A stretch of DNA of 13,753 bases from Bacteroidota bacterium (lineage in GTDB: Bacteria > Bacteroidota > Ignavibacteria > SZUA-365 > JAADGX01), in contig JAJRXL010000092.1 of the NCBI GenBank assembly GCA_024276335.1, positions 1 to 13,753 of the forward strand. The letters run 5' to 3'. A program made the position numbers and the translations under genes. Positions within the stretch are counted from its first letter, which is position 1. Every line of letters starts with the position of its first letter. Below are positions 1 to 6,994 of this stretch, piece after piece. The notes beneath the pieces are model-generated. The model was not told the DNA's origin. It did not search any database and was given only the letters and a program-made list of their open reading frames with translations.

Positions 1-2391
1 GCACAGGTGGATTCCCAGAAACGGTTCCCCTTTCGCGAACTGGTTGTTGACATGATCCATGTCAAGCTTGAACTCGAGTTCGATTTGGCCGCCCACACGG
101 TTCAATCCCGCATGATGTCCACCATGGTTGTTCTGCGCAATGATTTGCGATCGTTTGCGCTGGACGCGGAGGATATGACGTTCGCATCAGTGGAGGTCAA
201 CGGTGTTCCGGCTCGCATCGATACGTCTCGGCCCGCAACACTCACCGTCATTCTCCCCCAACCCGCTCAGGCAGGAGACACGCTTGTCTTGGTGGTCAGG
301 TACCGCGCCACACCGAAAAGAGGAATGTTTTTCATTGATCCCGACTCCACAAATGTGCAATCGCCGCACCAAATTTGGACCCAGGGGGAATCCGAAAACA
401 ATCACCACTGGTTCCCCTGTAACGATTCACCAAACGAGAAAGTAACGTCGGAAATTGTTGCCACGGTCAGGCAGGATTTCATCACCGTGTCGAACGGCAG
501 GCTTGTGTCGAAGGTGGAAAACAGGGACGGGACGATTACCTGGCACTGGCTACAGGACAAACCGCACTCCATTTACCTTATCGCTTTTATTGCCGGAAAT
601 TACGTGAAGATATCAGACACGTACCGGGGGAAACCGGTCGCGTTTTATGCCTATCCCTGGAATATCAATGACGCCGCGAACAGCTTCTCGCACACGGTTG
701 ACGCGCTGGAGTATTTCTCAACCGTTACCGGTGTTGATTATCCGTGGGACAAGTATGATCAGGTCATCCTGCACAATTTTATGTATGGCGGAATGGAAAA
801 TACGTCGGTGACCACCTTGACCGAGCACACGGTCCATTCGCGGCGCAGCGAAATAGACGGCCGTTCAAGCGTCGGCGTGATGGCACACGAACTGGCCCAC
901 CAGTGGTTTGGCGATCTTGTGACGGCCAGGAGCTGGTCGCACATTTGGCTGAACGAGAGCTTTGCCACCTATTTCGAAGCGCTGTTCCAGGGTCATCTGC
1001 GGGGGCGGGACCAGTACGATTTCGAGATGATTCAAAATGGAAGAACAAGCAAATCCGGCGCGCGCTCCGTTCACATGCCCATCGTTTTCGAAATCGACAG
1101 GGGGGAACCCGACCGGTGGCCCATCGCCAACGTGTACCAAAAGGGAAGCGTCGTTTTGCACATGCTCCGCAACTTGCTGGGAGATCGACTCTGGTGGAAA
1201 GGAATCAACCTGTACTTGCGCAGGTTTGCTTTCAGCAATGCGGAGACGTACGATTTCCGGCGCTGCATGGAGGAAGTCTCTTCCAGGGACCTGCGCTGGT
1301 TTTTCGATGAATGGGTTTACGGGCTCGGCTACCCGAACTATGTGGTTGCTTGGTCTTGGGACGACGAGACTTCGCGAATGGATCTACGCGTGCGTCAAGT
1401 GCAGGAGGTCGATTCCACGACCGGTTTTTTCGTCATGCCGATTCCCGTCGTTCTTCATTTCCCGGATTCAGTTGTCACCCATCGCATCCTCGTGGATGAA
1501 GGGGATGAATCTATCGCGTTTGCCTTGAAGGAACGACCGCTGCTGGTGGAATTCGATCCTGCAAACACGGTGCTGAAAGACCTGGCATTCTCGAAACCGA
1601 TCGGGGCGTTTGCCTACCAGCTCGAGCATGGCACGGGTTTCGAATCCCGCCTGACGGCAATTGATTCCCTCGCTGTTCATCCTGGGGACAAGATGGCGTA
1701 CCTGGCGCTGAAAGCCTGCGCCCTTTCCGATGATTCGAAAATTCTTCGTCAAAAAGCCGCGGCGGAATTGCGCCGATTCGAATCCGGCCTGATCGAGCCG
1801 GGGGTCGTTCGCACCCTGGCCCGGGATCCGAACGCCAAGGTGCGGTTGGAGGGCATTCGCCTGATGGCGGCAGTCGACAACGGGAATTTCCTTGATCTTG
1901 CGGAATCCATTATCTCCGGTGATTCCAGCATCGCCTGTGTCTCTGCGGCGTTACGATGGATGGCAGTCGAAGACACGGCACGCTTCGGCAAGATCGGCAT
2001 GAAAGTACTGGGTCGAGACAACGAAGACCCGGGAATTATTTCCACCGCGATAGATGGATTCAGAATCAAAAAAGACCCGCAAGTGAAGGAGTTGGTCTTT
2101 ACACTTGCCGAGCGCCATCCGGATATAAATGTTCAGTACCATGCCTTGAAATACCTTGCTGACGTGTTTCCTTCCGCCGCGGAAACGAACGGGTTGTTGT
2201 TGAAGAAAATCCGGGCAGGGAGCGGTTTCTTGGCGATATCGGCGGCGCGCATGATCGGGCAGACAGGGACGCCTGATCTTATTCCGGCCTTGGAAGCAGT
2301 GGTTACCGGCAGTCACGGACGGTTTCTGGAGAGAACGGTCGAGCGCGCAATTCGAAAAATCAAGGAGCGGGAGGAGAAATCAAAGAAGTAA
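1..2391 (+). CDS. M1 family zinc aminopeptidase with C-terminal HEAT-like repeats (5' end outside or at window edge)
   Basis: Metallo-aminopeptidase of the M1 (aminopeptidase N/ERAP-like) family, which removes N-terminal residues from peptides. The frame is open to the window edge; GTG at 7 is the first possible start seen, but the true start and any signal peptide may lie upstream. Residues below are numbered from that GTG. The order is an N-terminal beta domain, the exopeptidase motif GGMEN (261-265), the zinc motif HELAH (294-298) with the third zinc ligand E317 in LNES, and the likely catalytic Tyr377 in VYQKGS. All key residues are intact. From about residue 535 to 785 the protein is helical, with repeated Leu/Ala-rich units resembling HEAT repeats (for example DPNAKVRLEGIRLMA). 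It ends 6 bp from the stop of a convergent glycosyltransferase gene. The family call is very secure; location (periplasm or cytoplasm) and substrate are unknown. Confidence 0.95.
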   Translation, partial: AQVDSQKRFPFRELVVDMIHVKLELEFDLAAHTVQSRMMSTMVVLRNDLRSFALDAEDMTFASVEVNGVPARIDTSRPATLTVILPQPAQAGDTLVLVVRYRATPKRGMFFIDPDSTNVQSPHQIWTQGESENNHHWFPCNDSPNEKVTSEIVATVRQDFITVSNGRLVSKVENRDGTITWHWLQDKPHSIYLIAFIAGNYVKISDTYRGKPVAFYAYPWNINDAANSFSHTVDALEYFSTVTGVDYPWDKYDQVILHNFMYGGMENTSVTTLTEHTVHSRRSEIDGRSSVGVMAHELAHQWFGDLVTARSWSHIWLNESFATYFEALFQGHLRGRDQYDFEMIQNGRTSKSGARSVHMPIVFEIDRGEPDRWPIANVYQKGSVVLHMLRNLLGDRLWWKGINLYLRRFAFSNAETYDFRRCMEEVSSRDLRWFFDEWVYGLGYPNYVVAWSWDDETSRMDLRVRQVQEVDSTTGFFVMPIPVVLHFPDSVVTHRILVDEGDESIAFALKERPLLVEFDPANTVLKDLAFSKPIGAFAYQLEHGTGFESRLTAIDSLAVHPGDKMAYLALKACALSDDSKILRQKAAAELRRFESGLIEPGVVRTLARDPNAKVRLEGIRLMAAVDNGNFLDLAESIISGDSSIACVSAALRWMAVEDTARFGKIGMKVLGRDNEDPGIISTAIDGFRIKKDPQVKELVFTLAERHPDINVQYHALKYLADVFPSAAETNGLLLKKIRAGSGFLAISAARMIGQTGTPDLIPALEAVVTGSHGRFLERTVERAIRKIKEREEKSKK

Positions 2392-2397
2392 CACCCC

Positions 2398-3039
2398 TCA
2401 ACGGTGGAAACGCTTGAGCTGTTCTGAGCAGACGCTGTCTTTAGTATCACGGTGATAGATATAGGTCGGGAAATCGACCTTATGCACTGTGAATCGAGGA
2501 GAAAGGCGCTCGTAGAGCCGGATATCCTCTCCATATTGTCCTACCCATCCTCCAACGGAAAGAAACGCGTTTCTTTTTCCAAAAAACGTACCGCCGATGA
2601 TGCATTCCTCCACCGAGATAACGTTGTCCGGGTTTTCGACATCGGCGACGAAGCGGCTGTGCGGGGGACCGACAAGCTGGATGCCGCCGTGGAGCACATC
2701 GACTTCGGGATGGGACTGAAGGTACTGCCAGCGTTGTGCCAGGTGATCGGGCTTGTATTCATCGTCGGAATCGAGATAGCTGACGGTGTCGGCTTTGGCA
2801 TGATGGAGGCCGAGATTCCGGCACGGGCTTTGGCCGCGATGGTCGACTGAAATCGCGAGGATGTTTGGATATTCTTGTGACAGGGCGTGAAGATACGCCG
2901 GAGTTTCGTCTGTGCTGCCGTCATCGATGATGACAAGCTGCCAGAGAATGTCCATCTGCTGTAAGACGGAATCGACCGCGCGCGGCAAAAGTCGACAACG
3001 ATTATAAGTGGGAAGGATGACGGAGACTTGTGGCTTCAC
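2398..3039 (-). CDS. Family 2 (GT-A fold) glycosyltransferase
   Basis: Probable inverting glycosyltransferase that transfers a sugar from a nucleotide sugar, typically to a cell-surface glycan; donor and acceptor cannot be told. The 213-residue protein opens with the GT2 signature VSVILPTYNR (5-14) and continues with AVDSVLQQ, the nucleotide-binding stretch VIIDDGSTD (36-44), the metal-binding DSDD (90-93) and the acceptor-side GGW...ED (163-172). No membrane segment is seen, so it is probably cytoplasmic. The start is GTG at 3039; an in-frame TGA lies 6 codons upstream and no ATG is available. No clear ribosome binding site precedes it. At 213 residues it is short for the family (often 250-330), with little C-terminal extension. 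It is a single gene facing opposite to everything around it, without other glycan genes nearby, so recent arrival is possible but not shown. Confidence 0.92.
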   Translation of the reverse strand: MKPQVSVILPTYNRCRLLPRAVDSVLQQMDILWQLVIIDDGSTDETPAYLHALSQEYPNILAISVDHRGQSPCRNLGLHHAKADTVSYLDSDDEYKPDHLAQRWQYLQSHPEVDVLHGGIQLVGPPHSRFVADVENPDNVISVEECIIGGTFFGKRNAFLSVGGWVGQYGEDIRLYERLSPRFTVHKVDFPTYIYHRDTKDSVCSEQLKRFHR

Positions 3040-3208
3040 GATATTAACCCATGTTCACGGGGACCGGTTGTGTGAAAGTTAACGAATTTCGGGAAGTCTA
3101 TTTCCGTGCAACGGGTGCATGAAAGAAAAAGGATTGCATTGCTTACCATGAAAGGATTTGATAACTTAAATATTTGCTATGTGAAGCTCTAGAAACTTCG
3201 GGAACTAT
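3040..3208. promoter_or_regulatory. Divergent intergenic region, likely promoters for the glycosyltransferase and the yicC operon
   Basis: This 169-bp spacer lies between two genes that point away from each other, so it must carry at least the promoter of the long yicC-to-dnaB operon. It is more A+T-rich than the flanking genes, especially 3120-3180. A weak sigma70-like pair for the operon is TTACCA (3143-3148), 18 bp, TAAATA (3167-3172). The octamer CATGAAAG occurs twice in direct orientation (3118-3125 and 3147-3154). No strong hairpin or riboswitch is apparent. The exact promoter position is a guess. Confidence 0.35.
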
Positions 3209-4084
3209 ATGCTTATAAGTATGACCGGCTTCGGCCGGGCAATCGTAACCAGGGGACACGTTACGGCGACGGTCGAAATACGCAGCCTCAACAATCGCTT
3301 TTGTGAAATATCAACGCGGCTGCCACAATCTTCTCTCGAGAAAGAGAATGCCATCAAGGAATTGGTGCGTTCCCGTGTCTCCCGGGGAAAGATCAACGTT
3401 TTCGTGACATTGGAAAAGAATGAGCAGGAAAAACCTCCCCTACAGTTGGATGATCGCCTTCTTAAGTCCTACCTGGATATTATCGATGACATAAAAAGAA
3501 GTTCCGGATTGCAAAATGATGTCGGTATCTCGGATGTTCTTTCGTTGCCTGGATTGATCACGGTTGGCGATGAAGAAGACGAGCCTGACAGTTGGGAAGC
3601 GGTGATGGAGGCCGTGCGAGAGGCTCTGGATGACCTCATCGTCATGAGGAAAAATGAAGGAAAGACGCTCGAGCAAGATATCCGTGGCAGGATTCTCGGG
3701 TTGCGCGACAAGATATCGGAGATTGAAAAGCTGTCGAAACAGGGTATCCCGCAACAGCGTAATCGCCTCAAAGAACGCATTGCACTCCTGATTGATGCGG
3801 AGAACGTCAATGCGGAAAGGATCGAGATGGAAATTGCCATCCTTGCCGACCGTCTCGATGTCACGGAGGAATGCGTGCGTTTCCGAAGCCACCTGGATTT
3901 TTTCCTCAAGGTCTGTGATTCCGAGCGCTCGGAAGGCAGGAAACTAAATTTCCTTTTGCAGGAGATGAACCGGGAAGCCAATACGATCGGTTCAAAATGT
4001 TCTGACGCGGAAATCGCGCACCAGATTGTCATGGTCAAAGAGGAGATCGAGAAGGTACGGGAACAAGTCCAGAATATCGAGTGA
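3209..4084 (+). CDS. yicC: YicC/YloC family endoribonuclease
   Basis: Member of the YicC/YloC family. E. coli YicC has been reported as an endoribonuclease involved in small-RNA turnover, and the gene very often sits upstream of gmk and rpoZ, as here. The 291-residue length is normal. The N-terminal signature SMTGFGRA (4-11) is followed by VEIRSLNNRF (22-31). The C-terminal DUF1732 hallmark is present as GRKLNFLLQEMNREANTIGS (about 243-262), followed by the acidic/basic helix ending VREQVQNIE. The start is ATG 3209 with a weak CGGGA about 5 bp upstream; a second ATG (3221) would cut into the signature, so the first is preferred. It is the first gene of the operon, 36 bp before gmk. The family call is secure; the molecular role is taken from relatives. 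Confidence 0.95.
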   Translation: MLISMTGFGRAIVTRGHVTATVEIRSLNNRFCEISTRLPQSSLEKENAIKELVRSRVSRGKINVFVTLEKNEQEKPPLQLDDRLLKSYLDIIDDIKRSSGLQNDVGISDVLSLPGLITVGDEEDEPDSWEAVMEAVREALDDLIVMRKNEGKTLEQDIRGRILGLRDKISEIEKLSKQGIPQQRNRLKERIALLIDAENVNAERIEMEIAILADRLDVTEECVRFRSHLDFFLKVCDSERSEGRKLNFLLQEMNREANTIGSKCSDAEIAHQIVMVKEEIEKVREQVQNIE

Positions 4085-4120
4085 TCCGCAATTCATTGAA
4101 TTAGGAAACAAAACCGTCAA

Positions 4121-4711
4121 ATGCTCTTCGTCATTTCAGCCCCAAGTGGTACCGGTAAAACAACGGTGATACGGAACGTGTTGAAACGCTTTCCGGATCT
4201 AGTGTTTTCGGTATCTGCCACCTCGCGACCTAAGAGGCCGGGCGAAACGGACGGCGTGGATTATTATTTTCTTTCCCCGCAGCGTTTCGAAGAGGCCATC
4301 AGGAACAACGAACTGGTGGAATGGGAGCAGATTTACGGAAATTATTACGGGACCTTGAGGAAGCATATTGACGAAACCCTGGCACGGGGGAAACACATGC
4401 TTTTCGATATCGATGTGAAAGGCGCGCTGTCGATTCGCAAGCTGTTTCCTGACGACTCCGTGCTTATTTTCCTGCAGCCGCCCAGCCTGGAAGAGCTGAG
4501 GAAACGCTTGGAAAAGCGCGGGACCGACAGTGAGGAAGTCATTGCGACGAGGCTCGAGCGAGCCCGGATGGAAATGGAATTAGCGGAATCATTCGATTAC
4601 GTGGTAACAAACGATGACCTTGAAAAGACCCTGAAGAAGGTCTATCATATTATCGAGAGTAGGTTGACAAAAGCAGGAATAACAAACATAAAAACGCAAT
4701 CACAATCTTAA
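4121..4711 (+). CDS. gmk: Guanylate kinase
   Basis: Guanylate kinase (EC 2.7.4.8), a cytoplasmic enzyme that converts GMP and ATP to GDP and ADP, needed for GTP/dGTP supply and for recycling after (p)ppGpp turnover. At 196 residues it is close to the usual bacterial length. The P-loop APSGTGKTT is at 7-15. The GMP-binding region SATSRPKRPGE (32-42) with DYYF (47-50) and YGTL (76-79) follows, then FDIDVKGA (95-102) and the lid/adenine segment around RGTDSEEVIATRL. FDIDVKGA has Lys where Gln is common. The ATG at 4121 begins right at the first strand, so the N-terminus is a few residues shorter than usual. An AGGA lies 14 bp upstream, which is far. A rare ATT start at 4100 would add seven residues and cannot be excluded. 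Its stop is 14 bp before the chosen rpoZ start. Confidence 0.97.
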   Translation: MLFVISAPSGTGKTTVIRNVLKRFPDLVFSVSATSRPKRPGETDGVDYYFLSPQRFEEAIRNNELVEWEQIYGNYYGTLRKHIDETLARGKHMLFDIDVKGALSIRKLFPDDSVLIFLQPPSLEELRKRLEKRGTDSEEVIATRLERARMEMELAESFDYVVTNDDLEKTLKKVYHIIESRLTKAGITNIKTQSQS

Positions 4712-4716
4712 TGAAT

Positions 4717-4728
4717 GGAGGATGTATG
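4717..4728 (+). promoter_or_regulatory. Shine-Dalgarno site that fixes the rpoZ start
   Basis: GGAGG at 4717-4721 lies 4 bp before ATG 4726. A closer in-frame ATG at 4711 overlaps the gmk stop (TAATG) but has no ribosome binding site, so translation of rpoZ most likely begins at 4726. Confidence 0.7.
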
Positions 4729-5019
4729 CCACTTGCATCTGTTGAACTGAAGGAATTGACTGATAAGGCGGAGAATATCTACGAAGCTGTGGTCATCATG
4801 TCCAAGCGCGCGCGCCAGATCAACGAGGAATTGAAAATACGGTTAAACCAGGAACTCGAGATGTTCACGCAGCACGTCGAAGGCGAGGAAGACGAAGTCA
4901 ATCCGGAACAGATGAAGATCAGCATCGAGTATGAAATGATGCCCAAACCGACCCAGCAAGCGATCGAGGAAATGCTGGCGGGTAAACTCCGCTATCGGTA
5001 CAAAGAAGAAGAGGAATAA
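4726..5019 (+). CDS. rpoZ: DNA-directed RNA polymerase omega subunit
   Basis: Small omega subunit, which helps the beta' subunit fold and join RNA polymerase. The 97-residue protein carries the omega/RPB6 hallmark as IYEAVVIMSKRARQINEEL (about residues 13-31): the first conserved helix and the KRARQI turn that contacts beta'. The C-terminal half is acidic and ends in a Glu run (KEEEE). The position between gmk and coaBC is the classic place for rpoZ, which supports the call for a short protein. The start is chosen at 4726 because of a strong GGAGG; starting at 4711 would add five residues. The last codons (GAA GAG GAA TAA) also supply the ribosome binding site of coaBC, so translation of the two genes is probably coupled. 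The wording resembles FCB-group omega subunits more than proteobacterial ones. Confidence 0.93.
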   Translation: MPLASVELKELTDKAENIYEAVVIMSKRARQINEELKIRLNQELEMFTQHVEGEEDEVNPEQMKISIEYEMMPKPTQQAIEEMLAGKLRYRYKEEEE

Positions 5020-5023
5020 TCTG
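5010..5023 (+). promoter_or_regulatory. Shine-Dalgarno plus CTG start of coaBC
   Basis: AGAGGA at 5010-5015, embedded in the last codons of rpoZ, sits 5 bp before CTG 5021. This CTG falls exactly at the position of the initiator Met of E. coli CoaBC. The next usable start, GTG 5054, would delete the first beta strand and lacks a properly spaced ribosome binding site. Confidence 0.65.
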
Positions 5024-6250
5024 GATCTTGCCGGGAAACATATTATCGTTGGGGTGACCGGCAGTATCGCCGCGTACAAGTCCGCGTACTTGGTTCGTGA
5101 GTTGATCAAGCACGGCGCGGAAGTTCGCGTCGTCATGACCGAGGCAGCGAGTAATTTTATATCGGAACTGACGCTGGCGACACTCTCCCGCGCCCCCGTA
5201 GTGCGGGAGATGTTTCCGGATGCACCCTCCCACGGCACCTGGCATATAGACCTTGCCGGGTGGGGGGATGTCATGATTATTGCCCCTGCCTCGGCGAACA
5301 CCATTGCCAAGATCGCCTGCGGTATTGCCGACAATGCGTTGACCGCGCTGGCGCTGGCCTTGAAGTGTCCTCTCCTTGTTGCGCCTGCCATGGACGTCGA
5401 CATGTATGGCCACCCGGCAACTCAAAGCAATCTTGAACTTCTCGAAAAGCGGGACGTGCGCATCATCCCGCCGGAATCGGGCGAGCTGGCCAGCGGCTTG
5501 CAGGGTGAGGGGCGGCTTGCGGACTTGCCTGCCCTGATTGACGAGATAGGGCGCGCGGTGGGTGTGGATGGAGACCTGGCAGGAAAAAGTGTGTTGGTGA
5601 CAGCGGGTCCGACCTTCGAGGATATCGACCCGGTGCGATTTCTCGGGAACCGCTCCACGGGCAAGATGGGTTTTGCCCTCGCCGCCGCGGCCGCCAGGCG
5701 AGGTGCGCGGGTCACGCTCGTTGCAGGGCCTAGTACGATACCTACGCCAGCCGGAGTCGAGCGCATCGACGTGCGGTCGGCGGAAGAGATGTTCGCAGCA
5801 GTAAAGGCAGCATCAAGTGGGCTCGACGTCGCGATAATGGCGGCTGCCGTTGCCGACTTCACCCCCGTCGAAGTAGCGTCGCACAAGTTGAAAAAAACAC
5901 CTGATACAACGGAAACCCTGACGCTGCATTTGCAGCGTACTCCCGATATCCTTTCCTGGTTGGGCAAGCAGAATCGGCCTCGGGTCCTGATCGGGTTTGC
6001 CGTTGAGACAAAAGATATGGTCGATGAAGCCCGTCGCAAGTTGCGAGAGAAAAACGCTGACCTTATCGTAGTTAATAATCCGTTGGAAGAAGGCTCGGCT
6101 TTTGCCGCGGATACGAACAAAGTGACATTCGTGACGGAAAGTGCAGTGAAAGACTTTGAGCGGCAATCGAAAGCCCGCGTGGCCGATCACATCCTGGATT
6201 TTGTCGTTAACAAGCTGGCGGAAATTGAGAGCTCCGGGACGTGGGTGTAA
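5021..6250 (+). CDS. coaBC: Bifunctional phosphopantothenoylcysteine decarboxylase / phosphopantothenate-cysteine ligase
   Basis: Cytoplasmic two-domain enzyme of coenzyme A synthesis. The C-terminal CoaB domain joins cysteine to 4'-phosphopantothenate using CTP; the N-terminal FMN-dependent CoaC domain decarboxylates the product to 4'-phosphopantetheine. With the CTG start the protein has 409 residues and opens LDLAGKHIIVGVTGSIAAYK, matching E. coli MSLAGKKIVLGVSGGIAAYK without a gap. The numbering then coincides throughout: catalytic His75 (WHIDLA), position 125 in PAMDVDMY, position 158 in GELASGLQGEGR, Asn210 (GNRSTGKMG) and Lys289 (HKLKK). Two CoaC residues differ from the textbook enzyme: Asn125 is Asp and the proton-donor Cys158 is Ser. 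I recall the same PAMD/LASG wording in Bacteroidetes-type enzymes, so this is probably a lineage variant rather than decay. It starts 1 bp after rpoZ and ends 12 bp before the uracil glycosylase gene. Confidence 0.96.
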   Translation: MDLAGKHIIVGVTGSIAAYKSAYLVRELIKHGAEVRVVMTEAASNFISELTLATLSRAPVVREMFPDAPSHGTWHIDLAGWGDVMIIAPASANTIAKIACGIADNALTALALALKCPLLVAPAMDVDMYGHPATQSNLELLEKRDVRIIPPESGELASGLQGEGRLADLPALIDEIGRAVGVDGDLAGKSVLVTAGPTFEDIDPVRFLGNRSTGKMGFALAAAAARRGARVTLVAGPSTIPTPAGVERIDVRSAEEMFAAVKAASSGLDVAIMAAAVADFTPVEVASHKLKKTPDTTETLTLHLQRTPDILSWLGKQNRPRVLIGFAVETKDMVDEARRKLREKNADLIVVNNPLEEGSAFAADTNKVTFVTESAVKDFERQSKARVADHILDFVVNKLAEIESSGTWV

Positions 6251-6262
6251 ACCGAAGTTGCC

Positions 6263-6994
6263 ATGGATGATATACAGAACACGATACGGCGATTCCTCGA
6301 GCACGACGCGGAGCTCTTCGGGGAGGAAGTGTACAACCGAACCCAGTATGAGCGACTGGTACAATACGTTCATGACAAACGGAGAACATCCATCGATACT
6401 TCTCGCATAACCCCCGGACAATTCCAATCGACCACGTCGCTCCGACAGCTCTACGACAGCATTAATGCGTGCAAGAATTGTCCGCTGGGAGAGTCACGAA
6501 CGAATTTTGTGTTCGGAGTTGGCAACCCCAATGCTGATATTGTCCTCGTGGGAGAAGCACCGGGCGCGGAAGAGGATCGGAAGGGTGAACCCTTTGTCGG
6601 TCGGGCGGGTAAGCTCCTGAACCAGATACTGGAATCGGTGGATTTTAAACGGGAAGAAGTGTATATCTGTAATATTTTGAAGTGCCGACCGCCGAACAAC
6701 CGCGACCCATTACCCGCCGAAGTAAGCGAGTGCGAGCCGTATCTTCATCACCAGTTGGATTTGATAAATCCGAAAATAATTGTAGCATTAGGTCGCGTAG
6801 CAGCGCAAACATTGTTACGAACCAAGGAAAGCTTGACGCGGTTGCGGACGAGGGTTCATTCCTATCATAACATACCGATGGTGGTAACATATCATCCGGC
6901 GGCGTTGCTGCGCAACCCCAATTGGAAACGTCCCACGTGGGAAGATTTTAAGAAGCTTCGCGAGATGCACGACAACCTGATGACGACGGGCTGA
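6263..6994 (+). CDS. Family 4 uracil-DNA glycosylase (4Fe-4S)
   Basis: Type 4 (UDGa-like) uracil-DNA glycosylase, which cuts uracil from DNA to begin base excision repair. In the 243-residue protein the catalytic motif GEAPGAEED (97-105) is followed by the conserved GEPFVGRAGKLL (108-119) and the second motif TYHPAALLR (209-217) with His211. Four cysteines fit the cluster pattern: C70 and C73 (CKNC), C141 (KCRPPNNR) and C157 (SECEPYL). About 60 charged residues precede the domain; many family 4 enzymes begin close to the first Cys pair, so this is an extension of unknown role. The ATG start has no obvious ribosome binding site. Its TGA overlaps the dnaB start by one base (TGATG), suggesting translational coupling of repair glycosylase and replicative helicase. 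Confidence 0.95.
   Translation: MDDIQNTIRRFLEHDAELFGEEVYNRTQYERLVQYVHDKRRTSIDTSRITPGQFQSTTSLRQLYDSINACKNCPLGESRTNFVFGVGNPNADIVLVGEAPGAEEDRKGEPFVGRAGKLLNQILESVDFKREEVYICNILKCRPPNNRDPLPAEVSECEPYLHHQLDLINPKIIVALGRVAAQTLLRTKESLTRLRTRVHSYHNIPMVVTYHPAALLRNPNWKRPTWEDFKKLREMHDNLMTTG

Noticed and set aside
3207..3223. Self-complementary CTTATAAG around the yicC start
   Set aside because: As RNA it would have no loop, so it cannot form a real hairpin hiding the start codon.
4090..4102. AATTCATTGAATT palindrome between yicC and gmk
   Set aside because: It is short, A+T-rich and inside an operon; most likely chance, with no T-run or regulatory context.
4711..4725. rpoZ start at ATG 4711 overlapping the gmk stop
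   Set aside because: No ribosome binding site precedes it, while ATG 4726 has GGAGG 4 bp upstream and gives a normal omega N-terminus.
5422..6120. 232-codon reverse-strand frame inside coaBC
   Set aside because: It is Ser/Arg/Ala-rich low-information sequence opposite strongly conserved CoaBC motifs, as expected for a shadow frame.
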